From Lepiota brunneoincarnata (lineage: Eukaryota; Basidiomycota; Agaricomycetes; Agaricales; Agaricaceae): a stretch of DNA of 64,000 nt. The first letter of the stretch is position 1. Each line of letters opens with the position of its first letter. Below, in pieces: positions 47,952-59,564 of the stretch. The notes beneath the pieces are model-generated. The model saw nothing but the letters and a program-made list of their open reading frames with translations, was not told the DNA's origin and did not search any database. The stretch lies in assembly GCA_023014365.1 (NCBI GenBank), contig JAEBUN010000003.1, forward strand, positions 868,001 to 932,000, in the 5' to 3' direction. Both the position numbers and the translations under genes were made by a program.

Positions 47952-49785
47952 TTACCAGAAAATAAATATAAACACTCCATACACCGCGAGACCCAAGGCA
48001 GCCGAATTCAGTGTCTTGTTCGTACTCGGATCGTTTCGTGTAAGCTGTTAAATCGACGTCAGCGCTTATTGGCCCCGCACAGCATTTTACATAATTTTCT
48101 TCTACCTTCCAGTAGAACAAGCCCGGGAGAATGAACGAGATGGTGGTGGACCCAGTAGAGCCAACAAAGGCCAGTACTGATAGCGAATATAAATATCTTC
48201 GGCACCTTTGAGGATACCAAAGCGCACTTACCCAGTCGCAAGTCATCAACCATGTATGCGATTGTGAATCCAGAGGCAATGATGGCAGTGGTGATAAGCG
48301 TGTGTTTCAATGTTGACAGCTCCGTTCCAGTATGCTCATCAGAAAGGTCGTCAGGATCTCCATCTCCATTTTCCACAGGTTTGTAAAGGGGGGTATGTTC
48401 CGGGTGTAATACCTTGTCGATACAAGTCCTACATGGGTGCACCTGGAGAGGATATGAAAATAGAACCAGGATTACAATGGCCAGCTGGCCAACGGCGATA
48501 AAGAGTGATGTCGATGGATACATGGCGATAATATTGGCTCCGACCTGTCACTCGTGGGTTCAACTCCAGAATTCTCTAGACGCCAGGGCGCTCCCACCTA
48601 CCTTCGAGCCAAAAGTAAGATATCCGAAAACTGCAATGACTTCATATGTTACTACTGCAGAACCAATCGACCCTGCAATGACAGTATTCAGTCTAGTCTG
48701 AGTGTTACTGGCAATTTCATTATAGACGGGGAAGAGCTAAAGAAACAAAGGTCACCTCGGTTTCGAGAAAGAAGGGACAAGAAGCACATACGTTCTGAGC
48801 ACAAGTGAATGCAAAAACTTGAACTGGAAACGTGGAAATGAAGCTGGGAGTGAAATGTATGAACCTGATCTCTCCTGGAGCGGTCATTCCTTTGATTGGC
48901 CAGAAGTAACAACGAATGACAATCACGACGAGATAGGCTTAGTACGAGGCATTTTAGCGATCCACAATCACGAGAGTTTCTTAATTGGCTTACCAACAGA
49001 GAATAGGGCAATATAACTTGTATGCCGAAGACTATCAATATGGCGCAGGAAACACAACGGAACCAGTATGATCATAAATATAGAAACCCAGTTTCCCCCA
49101 TCTAGAGACCAAGCAGGCGGGTTCATTGACTCGGAGGTTAGATCGTGATAGAGAGAGGCGACGACGTTCGGCATGAGCCCTTTGATGATGATCAAATAAC
49201 TAGATGGAATACACAGGGGTACGGTAAGTTAGTAGTTTGTCTTCTATTAAGAAAGGAAGTGTACCTGATAGAGACTCCGAAGCACTTGATAGCGATGGCG
49301 GCATCGAAGAAAACAGCTGCCTTCGGGAACGTGAGCTGAGATATCGCATGGAACGATGCTCGTCGGTGCTGCGTTTTCGCGGCACACAGTGACAAAAGAT
49401 ACAGGCCGAAAGCTGCGACTCCTCCAGAATAAAGGCAAGTGATTATCCCAGGGACTATTCCAGCAGATGCCACAGCCTAAAACTCTTACTCAGCCTCAAT
49501 GCACTAGTGTCATGTGCTGAGCTCACCAAAGGAAATGTCAACATTCCTGATGGCGTGTGAGTCGTCTTCCGATGTGATCCAAGCATAAAAGGCTCACCAC
49601 TTCCAATGATAGTATTGGCCAAGTTGCTGATACAACTGCTCAGCGATGCATGTCCATCATAGCTTTCAGTATCCCCGGTTTGCAGTCGTTTGCCTATCTC
49701 CGAGTAATGCGTTTGTTTCTTCATTGTTGCGACTGTAATTGGGTTCTGCGGAGCTTTGGGGTGCGACTCCGTACGTTTGCAACAT
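47952..49785 (-). CDS. Vacuolar-type amino acid transporter (AAAP family, Avt5/6/7-like)
   Basis: Proton-coupled export or uptake of neutral or acidic amino acids across the vacuolar membrane. The first in-frame ATG is 49785 (MLQTYGVAPQSSAEPN), with acidic coding-like sequence upstream (YDEGEEYE), so a small first exon may be missing. The cytosolic N-terminus contains ALLGDRQT. The membrane domain starts SLSSCISNLANTIIGSG, spliced to GMLTFPLAVASAGIVPGII: the AAAP TM1 signature. Further helices: GLYLLSLCAAKTQHR, FFDAAIAIKCFGVSISYLI, NWVSIFMIILVPLCFL, FPVQVFAFTCAQN with the downstream NE-containing loop, FIAVGQLAIVILVLFSYPLQ and VLAFVGSTGSTTISFILPG. The last exon, LNSAALGLAVYGVFIFIFW, stops at 47954-47952. 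About 11 helices, no lesion seen. Confidence 0.9.
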
Positions 49786-51738
49786 CTCGTATTCCTCTCC
49801 TTCGTCGTACTTGCTATAATCAAACGATGTGGGATACGCGGGGTCGTGGTGGTCCGGAGAGAATGAGGGTGGTGAAGCCCTGATGAGCCCTGATGGCTCC
49901 AGTTTGATTATAAAGAGAGGATGTGATTGGAGGAATACAAGTGCCCCGTTGCACGAGGGCTGAGAGAGTATGGGTAAGCCACTTGTTCCGTCCGGCACAA
50001 ATAAGGAAATCTCCCGCCAACTTTTCCGATACCGTCACGTGCACAGGTACAAGAAATATATGCCTGCCGCAAACTTGGAACCAAGTCCTTGAGTCATAAG
50101 CGCTGGGTTACAACCTACAAAGTCTGTAATATGATAACTGGACGCCCTACATGAAGCAGAAGCAAGCCATGTGGGTAATCCACCCCGTTCTGTAACATTA
50201 TTGTGTAATCCATGCTTCAGCTTGTTATCATTTATGCTGCCGCACACCACTCACTGCCTGAACGTTCGGAAGATGGTTCCTATAGTGTAAGATGCGCCGA
50301 AAAATGTGCCCAGTCTCAAGTAATCATCTGTGCTGCGGTCAACTTCTGCACAGCAGCGCCCCGTGACGTATATGAGTATACTGTCGCCGTTTCCAGAGGA
50401 GCTGGACAGCCTGTCAGCGCAGCCAGGGATGGTTGTCTCGGCGACAAAGCAACAGTTTTTCGGGGGCTCCGCCGTGCGGTGGCACAGAAATAAATATCTT
50501 TATCGATCCGCGGCTTCACGGAACCGAGTTGGAGTTCCAGCAGCAGCGGAGCCCTGCCTTTTCCAGCCGTCGTGGTGGGAGGGACTGGTATACCAATCTT
50601 TGAGAACCTCTGGACGGATTTCCTCAGTGAATTAATACGTAAAGCAATAGCCCAGCATGCAAGTTCTTTATTCTAGGGGTGGTTCTACACGCCTTCCAGG
50701 TTTTGAAGTCTCTTTTTTGCCATTGTTCTAGCGTTAGACGAACTATTTGATAAAAACCTCCAGTATCCGTCTCGGGTCCACTAACCAGCAAAACAACCCG
50801 GAAGGACACCATCATATATCACACCGCATGCGATCACCTATCTTCCAGGGAGCGGTAATTTTCTCGCGAGTCTGAGCCAGAGCCAGGCCACCTTCTACCA
50901 AAACGCACCAGAAAACCATTTCGCGTGGTTCATCTCTCGCGCCCGGTTCAGCTTACGCCTAGCTGAACGAACGTTTCACCACAACCAAACCGCCAACCAA
51001 CCCCAACCGAGAACCAAGGTGTCACAAACCCCTTCCTCCCTCATCATCTCGTATCAACTCCCCATTTTGCCTGAGACCGATTTATCACCTCATTCCATAA
51101 CCGACGTCCCTAAGCGCGGACTTTCGCCGTGTCGAAAAAGGTGTAGAAGGCGAAGAGGTATCAGTCAAATCAATCCTATACTTATCCGTCTTCTAGTCTC
51201 GTTGTTTGACAATTCATTTTCCTTCTTAGGTTTGGTCGAAAAGAGTGACACGGGATATCCGGGAGAATGGAAGGTACTCCTCCGGTCGATCCGCAAGGTG
51301 GTGAAGCGGCATGAAAAGATGGTGGCACATTGTCCGTATGAGACACTTCGGCGCTGGGGACGTTATCTCGGTTCAAGGTTCAAGGTTCACACAGAGGTGG
51401 GATTGGGCGCCTGGAGAATAGGAAAAAATAGGTCGCGCGACTCGAAGCCAAGGAAAAATCAGCTCCTGCCTGACGGAGATGAACGAGCCAATCGCTTCAA
51501 GATGCCAGTTTAGACGTGTCGGGACCGCGTCGGGCGGTTGGATCTGGCTTTGCAGCGAGGATTCAGCGCGACAATGCAGCTGCTTGAAGGAGCACATTGC
51601 AGACTCCCCAATGGAATATTATCCTAGTGGCCTGTTGGCATAATAATCTCTCGATTTTTACCTGTCAAATGCGGCGTCCAGGAACAAAGCATATGTATTC
51701 GAGATACAGCCCAGGCAAAAGAGGGAAAAGAGAGGAAG
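49786..51738. other. Largest gap without a recognised gene
   Basis: About 1.95 kb. The plus frame 50212-50493 is ATG-initiated, Cys/Ala-rich, and has no domain. The plus frame 51019-51513 lacks an ATG and spans a possible intron (donor near 51158, acceptor ttcttag at about 51229). Its second part (EWKVLLRSIRKVVKRHEKMV) is basic and helical-looking but unrecognised. 50880-51060 is C/A-rich, like a basidiomycete 5' leader (aaccaaaccgccaaccaacc), which hints at a plus-strand transcript starting about here. Possibly one lineage-specific gene; evidence is weak. Confidence 0.3.
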
Positions 51739-54080
51739 TTATTTATTTGCTTTTGGTGCGCCGAAGAAGGTTGCTAGCGTCTTCTGCTTCTGTGCCCCTC
51801 TTGACGCAGCACCACCCGTGCTCGTAGAGGGTCTTGTCAACGATGACGAGTACTTCGTTGCTATTTTCGACTTTGCCTGTTGACCGCTGGATGGTACAGC
51901 TGCTTGATTGTCCTCTGGTGCCTGTGCTTCCAAGGAATTGGCCGCCGTCTCGCGCTTCTTGCTAGCGGTGGCGCGTTTACCACCATTCCCTTTCGTTGCT
52001 GGCGCAGGTTTTTCCGCCTCTTCTTCCTCCTCATCAACGGATTCGTATGATGAATAATCCTCAGTTACTATACGTTGCGGTGATCCAAGGATAAGTCCCC
52101 ATCCAAGTCCCAATTACAAGAAGGCCAGAACATACCCGTATACTTCTTGTCAACTCTCGTCCGACTCTTCATCACTCGGCGCTTCTTGAGACCGTTGCGA
52201 CCAATCGGCACCGCCTTCTTTTCTTTCCTCTTTCTCGTTTTTGGCTTGGTCTTTGTCTGCATATCACCAGACATTTCCACGTCTGAGTCCTTGGTCATCG
52301 TAGCACGTTTTCGCACCGATTCTGGCTCCGACTCCTCCTCTTCCTGTCGCGGGGGCTCCATTTTAGCCCTTCTAGAAACCTTCTCCACTTGTTCTGCGGA
52401 AAACATATCAGACTAAGTATGGGATGTCAAAAATGGAATAACAAACCATCATCTACGTCCATCATGGACTTTAGAGCCTTCGTAGCCTCTTTAGTGGCCT
52501 CTGAGTCTTGGGCATCGTCTTCATCCGAGTCTAAAGCTGCTTTTCGCCGTGGTTTCTTCTGTATCTTCCTTCTCGGCAGCTCGCCACCCTCTTCGTCATC
52601 AGACAAAATTGCCCCTTTGTGTAGGCGCAACTCCGCCATAGCCTTCGCGGGCTGTGGTGAAGACCGCGATGATGGTGGTTTAGAAGACCACCGAGAAGGT
52701 GGTCCCGATTGAGTGGCGGAGGTCGAGTTATTTTCTTCCTCATCATCCAAAACCGCCGCCGTAGACTTCCGTTTTGTACCCCGCTGTGACAGTGATTCAT
52801 TTTCGACCTCATATTCTAAAGAAATAAAACATACCTTGACAAGTCCAGCTTCTTTAGGTATCTCATCCGGCGGAGGTGATGACGCAGCTTCCGGTGCTGC
52901 GGGCGTTGCACTCTTTGCAGCGCCAAAGAATGTCTTGGGCTTGGTCTCGGCAGGTTTTGGCTCCTTTTCCCTTTCTTTGGTGGGCTTATCCTGGACTCGG
53001 GCTTTCGGGGCGAAGAAGTTTAGTTTTCCAGTCGGTTTGGCTTTCTTGGGCTCGTCCACGATCGCCTCCTTTCCTTTCTCCTCGGGGTGGACCGGACCCG
53101 CAGTTGAACCAGATATACCTGGGCCGGCTTTCAGTTTGGGTGCTTGTTGAGCTGCGACGCTGGGTCGCCCTTTCCCTTTCATGCCGTCAGCGCCCTCCCT
53201 CATCTATTAATCAATTGCTTGATCAGTTCCAATGTTGACCCGAGTGGAGAGTAGTCTTACCTTAACCTCTTTTCCAACGATGCGACCGACCATGCTGGCC
53301 ATCTCAACGCCTCTCTGGTTATCAACCTCTCTAATACGCTGCGTGGGTACACACAGCAGATCCGCATCCTGGCAGCGGGGGGGGAAAAGTTGAGCATACA
53401 ATTTCTATAGCCCAAGCTTGTCGCGCTAATACGCACGCGAATCGGAGAGGGACTCAGACTGTACACATGTACCGCATTCAGTTTACTGTACTTGGCCTTT
53501 ACATCTGCATTCACAATTAATTGGTATCACCCATGGTATACAACAAGATATCCGTTTACGAACCTTCAAGACTGTTCTCAGCCACAACCGTCATCTGAAT
53601 CTGTACCACCACATCCCCATCCCCCTCCTCATCTTCATTTCCGTTTTCAGAGTTCTGTGTCTGCTTCGGTGTCGGTGTAAGACCATAATCTATATCCACA
53701 TCCATATTCATAATCTCGTCCTCCTTCCCCTTCTTCATTGGAATTTTAACCTCCCCACTGACAAGATATGTCGCCGAACAATGCTGGTCCCGGGATTTTG
53801 CATTCTTAGCATGAAATGCCGCGAGTTCGCTACATCAAGCCGTCTCTCCATCAGCAATCGACCGTGTTCGGAGCAATAGCAAAGCCCACTTTTTCGCCAC
53901 GTTGACGTGAATACCAAATTCTCGACTCAGCAAGCGATAAGTCACCTAATGAATAGACACCCCAGACTCATCAGTCTGACCCACTGGTTGGGGGAGGGCG
54001 AGGAGGACTCGAGCACTCACGATATTCTTCGATATAAACAGCTCCTTTATCAAATAATCATCTATCTTTTGTGTCGTCAT
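51739..54080 (-). CDS. CDC27: DNA polymerase delta subunit 3 (Cdc27/Pol32/POLD3)
   Basis: Links the catalytic core of polymerase delta to PCNA for lagging-strand synthesis. ATG 54080 gives MTTQKIDDYLIKELFISKNI, then LSREFGIHVNVAKKWA, a winged-helix fold that binds the small subunit Cdc1/POLD2. YVATYLVSGEVKIP follows. An acidic linker (about 53740-53580) leads to LNAVHVYSLSPSPIRDADLL. The rest is long, disordered and Lys/Glu/Pro-rich, with the conserved block GKLNFFAPKA (about 53035) and FFGAAKSATPAAP. The extreme C-terminus QKTLATFFGAPKANK is a canonical PCNA-interacting peptide (QxxLxxFF) at about 51775-51740. Gene plan and length fit the family. Seen motifs make the call firm despite low conservation of the middle. 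Confidence 0.9.
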
Positions 54081-54408
54081 AGCGTCGACAGGATCTCGGA
54101 GTAATGAGGGAACAGGGGTTGGATCAACAGGCGCATAACAAGAATTCTATTGCCAACACGCTGCATTCTCCTTCATGAGATCACGCGTCAGAGGACGTCA
54201 CGCGCTTGTGACTTGTCTCCTCCATGATTAGGAGCCCTGGCTGCGTTCCACACTGGTTACATATTCACAGGACAATGATAACACAACGACAGAACATAAC
54301 AAAAGAAGCGCGAGAGCATGTAAATCGTGGCCATAAAAGTTCATGCAGTATCAACATCGAGTGCTTTTCTAAAAAAACAAAAACAAAACAAAACAAGGGG
54401 CTGGGGTA
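54081..54408. other. CDC27 promoter / neighbour 3' flank
   Basis: About 330 bases between the CDC27 start and the stop of the next minus-strand gene. An A/C-rich tract (aaaaaaacaaaaacaaaacaaaacaa) lies at 54371-54396. The plus frame starting 54224 is not supported as a gene. Confidence 0.5.
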
Positions 54409-56440
54409 TCAAATGCAGGGGCCGTTCACTGTCGTACTATTCCGCTTAGCACACTTCTTCCCTTGTTCCGAGCTCCTTGCCCACGTCCGCTGCTTCCTAG
54501 CATCAAACATCATCTGCTTTCCGACGGGCGATAGCTCGGACGAGGAAGCAGGGGAGGGAGCGATCTCGATGGGCGGTTGGAACATACTAGGCGTCACGAC
54601 CTTGCGGAATAAAGAGCTCCGCGACGTAGTGTTGCTTCTCAGAGGTGTCGCAGGAAGCTCCATTCTGGCTGTCAGACCAAGCTGGTTCTCCTTGTCACGA
54701 CCAGGACTGTGGTATGTTTTGCTCCGGGAAAGCTGATCCAAAACTCGGACGGTAGCCATAGCGTCTGCCTCTGCAATGGAAGAAGCAGTCGAGATATTAG
54801 AACCGTGGGACCCGGTACGGCGGTGCTTCCGGGATGGTATGGCCGTGAATGTGTCCTTTGGCTTCGAGCCTCTGGATGAGGCCGAGCCATTAGTTGAGTT
54901 CATACGATGCGTAAGCATAGGGGGTCGGCGTGGGCCTGACGACCTGCGTTTAGACGGTGCGCGAGGCCCACGGAGAGGAATGCGACTTGGGGTGGGGTTG
55001 GTACCCGGCGTGGGCGCGGTAACTATAACTTTGGTAGGTCCTGTCATCAGAACCCTGACTTGTCGTTGGGGCAAACCCAAAGGTGCATCATCTACTTTGT
55101 TGGCAGACTCTGAAGCTTCTATTTGCCCTTGGTCCTGATAGACGGGGGTTTCCATCGTCTCCCTAAAAAGCCCATAACTATTTCTACCGAGACGTATGTC
55201 TTGTGTGGGGGATTCATGGGAGCCATCGGATGAGAAATGTGAGCGAAGGTTATCATGAGAGACGTCCGAGGGAGAGCTAAAAACGCTAGGGGGCTCAGGG
55301 AACGGTCGCTCTTCGTGGATTGTGTTGCGTCTGGTCAAGAATGAAAAGACTTGAGATGCTCGTTGTGGGGTTGTGGGGTCCATATGCTTGTAGGGCTTGG
55401 TGCTCTTAACGGTGGGGTCTAATATGCTCGAGTTATCTGAAGTAATGCTGAGCTCAACTTCCATGGAAGTGATGCCGGGATCGTTCATAATGCTGGTAGA
55501 AAGATCGGCGACGGTAGAGATCGTGATATCGCGGGGTTTTGGAATTGCGGCGCGATCATTAGTGGGGTCGTTACATGATATCGGGGTATGTGGTCCGTGT
55601 GACGAAGAATGCGAGGAAATGCTTTCGGCCCCGCTGTAATCGGTCTGAGCTGCTGAATCAATTCTGAAGAAACGACGGCCTACCCCAAGAATCTCTCAGC
55701 CCACGAGATGTCACTCTCAAGAGCACTATTTTCGTCCTTCGACCTCAAGCTATCGGTTGCACCAAGAAGTTCACGCAACGTCGAGCCGTTGCGCTGCTTC
55801 TGCTGACGACCGTGCCTATCAGGAGAAGGTGGACTATTGGAAAAGGCTTCTGGAGGCAGCCGCCCGTGCTCGTCGTACAGCTCAATCAGGCTAGCGACAG
55901 AGGGATCGGAACGAAGTCCAAGGTAGTGACCGTTGCTTTTATTCGGGTCATTGTATGCCTTGGGTTTGACGGGTGTTCGTGGATCATCAAGCTCTCCATT
56001 GGCACCTGGAAATTCGGTGGCGGCGTGTCTTTTGCGGTCATGAACGGTTACGGAAAATGTGCTGCAGCGACTCAAAGTACTACTGGCTAGACTGGCATTA
56101 GATGGACAGGGATGTAGAGTGGGTCCTTTCTGCTGCAAGCATTGAGCGAGGACGTCATTGATCGGGTGGGCTATTTCAAATTGAGTATGGGTTATCAAAG
56201 TAATATTTGTGAGATCTCACGAAGTGGGGGAAGGGATGAGTAGTCGACCTCTTTTACAACTGCATACCGACTTGAAGATGATCGGAGCAGACGGCCAACA
56301 GCGGCTTCATGCTCCTCCTCTTCTAGCTGCCTCTTACGTTCGTCGTTTATTGAGGGCAGAGGTGGCAAGGGCTGGGAAATTACGGGGCGTTTCTTGTTCT
56401 TCTTGCTTCCGATTGAGAGAATGCGTTTAAAGAGGCCCAT
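54409..56440 (-). CDS. Unrecognised Ser/Pro-rich protein with N-myristoylation-like start and KEN box
   Basis: I do not recognise this protein. ATG 56440 opens MGLFKRILSIGSKKNKKRP: Gly2 and the basic cluster resemble a myristoylation plus polybasic membrane signal. PLPPLPSINDERKRQLEEEE and VVKEVDYSSLPPLREISQIL follow. A second exon (56198-55683) has INDVLAQCLQQKGPTLH, SDPSVASLIELYDEHGRLPP and SALESDISWAERFLG. The third part (to 54409) is disordered, with many Ser-Pro/Thr-Pro sites, RVLMTGPTKVIVTAP, RVLDQLSRSKTYHSP, a KEN motif in GRDKENQLGL, and SPVGKQMMFDARKQ near the end. The join near 55683-55686 needs one more G in the GGGG run to keep frame (FLG-VGRRFFRID); probably an indel. Alternatively, two genes. 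Divergent from the DUF202 gene with a 196-base gap. The phospho-site and KEN content suggests a cell-cycle-regulated cortical protein; that is speculation. Confidence 0.6.
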
Positions 56441-56636
56441 GGCGTGGATGTGATAACAAACGAATGACTGGAACGCTCAGAACGATGGTGATTGAGCTGA
56501 GGAACCGTTTGAACAGCGACCAAACACGCAATAATATGGCAACCGCGAGGATCACATGATGGGAGAGATGAGGCACGTGCCCACTTAATGAGGCTCTGGA
56601 GCAAGGGCCTGGGCGCTGAGCAACGCAAAATGGGCC

Positions 56637-57062
56637 ATGGTTCTCTTTGCCAATGAAGTCGACAACTTGGGCAGCCAGGCGAGAGATTTCTGCATGCTGG
56701 AGCGCAACTTCCTCTCGCATCTTAAACTAGTACTCCTCCTCTCACTCCTCTCTTGGTCCGTTCTCTTGCAGGCCCGACTCGTCCCAGAGAAACCAGAGAA
56801 CAGAAGCAACACAGGAGGCGTGCCGTTGTCAGCAATAGGATATGGTGCCGCGATGACTTGTCTCGCTGCTGGATGTTGGGAATATTACCAAGGGTACTGG
56901 GACCTGCGCAAGTCGACGCCCTTCCTCAGGGCAACCAAGTAGGTGCTCTCCGCGAATTTACATCATCAATTGTTGATTTACTCCAGTCTTCATCTCATAA
57001 TAATGGGTGCTGTTGCGGCGGTAGTCTTTGGCATATGTATCGTGCTTTTAGTGAAGGACTGA
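56637..57062 (+). CDS. DUF202 family small membrane protein
   Basis: Small three-helix membrane protein. ATG 56637 (MVLFANEVDNLGSQARD); an overlapping out-of-frame ATG at 56630 makes a short upstream frame. The motif ARDFCMLERNFLSHLKLVLL is the DUF202 signature (R-x-F/L-x-x-x-R-N/T in the first helix). A second hydrophobic segment is VPLSAIGYGAAMTCLAAGCW. One intron (gtaggt to ttactccag, about 56939-56989) joins exon 2, ATNLHLIIMGAVAAVVFGIC, with the last helix; TGA at 57060-57062. In yeast, DUF202 occurs in vacuolar VTC proteins (as in Vtc1); stand-alone fungal members are of unknown function. The N-terminal helix-to-helix spacing fits. Confidence 0.82.
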
Positions 57063-57370
57063 GTGCTATTAATATTTGTCTGGACGATAAAACATGTGGA
57101 ATTTTAACAATTTTATTCCCAACTGCATCAGATATACAATGATTGCTCGCTCGCTACTATTACCTTCATCAGATTCTGTAACAGATATTGATGGGGACCA
57201 GTATGCATAAACAGAACATTGCAGGTCTAGCCGAAGGGTCGGGTGCAAAGCCAATCGAGGGGAGCGGAGAATTATGGCCCTGAGGAAACGTGGCCCGAAA
57301 ATGGACATTATGCCTGATCGTTCGATATTTATTCTCCCTCCGCTCTTTCTTTACCACCGCACCCACCCCC
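57063..57370. other. MTHFR promoter region
   Basis: Between the DUF202 stop and the MTHFR ATG. The last 40 bases are C/T/A-rich (ccctccgctctttctttaccaccgcacccaccccc), a typical leader. No TATA box. No gene. Confidence 0.5.
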
Positions 57371-59564
57371 ATGAAAGTCAGCCAGAAAATTCAGCAGCAG
57401 ACCAAGGACGACAAAGTCTGGTGGTCCTTCGAGTATTTCCCGCCACGCACTGCTCAGGTAACAGTTCCCTAGAATTTCATCGCGCCTCCACCTTCTCAAG
57501 CGCCCATTCTCCAACTTTCAGGGTCTTCAAAACCTTCTGGACCGCATAGAACGCATGCGGGCACTGGGCCCCGAGTTCATTGACATTACCTGGTACGTCC
57601 CCGAGGCCCTAGATTTTTTTCATTACTCCTTACCTCCGCTGCAGGAATGCTGGGGGACGGACATCGGAACTCACCTCAGAGATGGTTAAGACATGTCAGT
57701 CCCTTATTGGAATAGAGACATGCATGCACTTGACATGTACCAACATGCCGAAGGAGAAAGTCGACATTGCCCTTCGTGTGAGTTTGATCAACTCTCAAAA
57801 TGGACAATTATCCTCATTCATTCACAGGAAGCGAAGAGTCACGGATGCAGAAACATTCTGGCGCTCCGTGGTGACCCTCCTGTGGGAAAGGTCGAGTGGG
57901 AGGCTGTAGAGGGTGGTTTCGTGCACGGCATCGACCTCGTTAAACACATCCGTCGAGAGCACGGTGATTATTTTGATATCGCCATCCCCGGATTCCCCCA
58001 ACACATGCTTCTGCCGCCCGAAGAACTCAAGCAGGAGATGCAATGGTTGAAGGAGAAGATTGACGCCGGCTGCAATCTCATATTCACGCAGATGTTCTAC
58101 GATGTTGAAATATTCATCAAATGGGTACGCGCTGTTCGTGCTCATGGCATCACCACCCCTATCGTTCCCGGCATTGCCCCAATTCAGACTTGGAACGGAT
58201 TCATGCGTGCGACGAGTCTAGCTCAAACCGTCATCCCTCAATCCTTCATGGATGTGTTGGAGCCTATCAAGAACGATGACGAGCAAGTCAGGAAGATTGG
58301 TATAAAACTCGTCGCCGAGATGTGCCGTAGAATCTTGAGCGAGCCGATAGGCATCCGCGGACTGCACTTCTACACCATGAACCTGGAAAAGGGGACTAAA
58401 ATGCTCCTGGAGGAGCTCAACCTTGTCCCGAGGGTGGAGACCATCAAACCTCTGCCGTGGCGCCAGGTACACCTTCTCATACCCGTCTCTTGGTATTGAA
58501 TACTGACTTTTATCTAGTCTCTTACTCCCAACCGGCGGACAGAAACTATCCGCCCGATCTTCTGGGCCAACCGGACCAAGTCCTATCTATCCCGCACTGA
58601 GAACTGGGACGAGTATCCCAACGGTCGTTTTGGCGACTCGCGGAGTCCTGCATACGGCGAGTTGGATGGCTATGGTGTTTGGATAAAGCAGACTGTACGT
58701 GCAAACCCGCCGAACACTCTCGGTCACCGCGCTGACACGCTTTGCAAACAGAAAGAGAACGCTCTGAAACTCTGGGGTGAACCACAGACCTCTGCTGACA
58801 TTGCTAGCCTCTTCTCTCGCTTCTGTACTGGTAGCCTCGCAGCCCTGCCCTGGTCAGACCAGAAGCCCTCGAGTGAGACATCCGTCATCGCTAAGCAACT
58901 GGCACGGATGAATGAGTTGGGCTTCTTGACGATTAACTCTCAGCCTGCTGTCAACGGTGCGCGAAGCGATGATCAAGTTTTTGGCTGGGGCCCTGGTAAT
59001 GGATATATCTATCAGAAGGTCGGTTCCTTGTCAATTACCCTGCCAGGGTAATTTTTTGCTCACGGCTCGTACGTGCACATAGGCATACCTCGAGTTCTTT
59101 GTCAGCCCCAGCCTACTGGACCTGCTCATCCCCCACATCGAACACGATTCGAACATCACCTATTACGTGATCAACAGGCAAGGTGACCTCAGGACCAATA
59201 CACACTCGGACGGCCCCAATGCTGTAACATGGGGTGTTTTCCCCGGAAAGGAGATCATCCAACCTACGATTGTTGAAGCTATCAGCTTCATGGCCTGGAA
59301 GGTATGACCGCCTTCATTAAACTGCACAAGCTGTTATAAACGATCCCTTAGGATGAGGCATACGAGCTCGGCAAGCAGTGGGCCAACATGTACGATCCCA
59401 ATTCTACGTCGTACAAGCTCATCACCGACCTCATGGAATCTGCTCTTCTCGTCAACGTGGTGCATAACGACTTCCACGACCCCGAGGCCATTTTCAAGCC
59501 CTTCTTCAAGGCCGGCGCCGAATTTCTGGCTAAATCCAAGTCCACCACCATTAACGGCTACTGA
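57371..59564 (+). CDS. MET13: Methylenetetrahydrofolate reductase
   Basis: Reduces 5,10-methylene-THF to 5-methyl-THF with FAD, supplying methyl groups to methionine synthase. ATG 57371: MKVSQKIQQQTKDDKVWWSF. N-terminal TIM barrel: FEYFPPRTAQ spliced to GLQNLLDRIERM, GPEFIDITW, NAGGRTSELT, GIETCMHLTCTNMPKEKV, HGCRNILALRGDPP (FAD/folate site, about 57840), IAIPGFPQHM, GCNLIFTQMFYDVE and GIRGLHFYTMN. C-terminal regulatory (SAM-binding) half: RPIFWANRTKSYLSRTENWD, EYPNGRFGDSRSPAYGE, NSQPAVNGARSDDQVFGWGP, YYVINRQGDLRTN, AVTWGVFPGKEIIQPT and SFMAWKDEAYELGKQWA, ending STTINGY. Full-length two-domain eukaryotic type with no lesion. Met12 versus Met13 cannot be settled by eye; Met13 is preferred because the N-terminal half matches the main isoform. 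Confidence 0.95.

Noticed and set aside
51019..51513. 164-codon plus-strand ORF
   Set aside because: It starts at GTG and crosses a probable intron; no domain. Kept only as part of the gap note.
52713..53150. Plus-strand Ser/Phe-rich frame
   Set aside because: Antisense of the Lys/Glu-rich part of CDC27.
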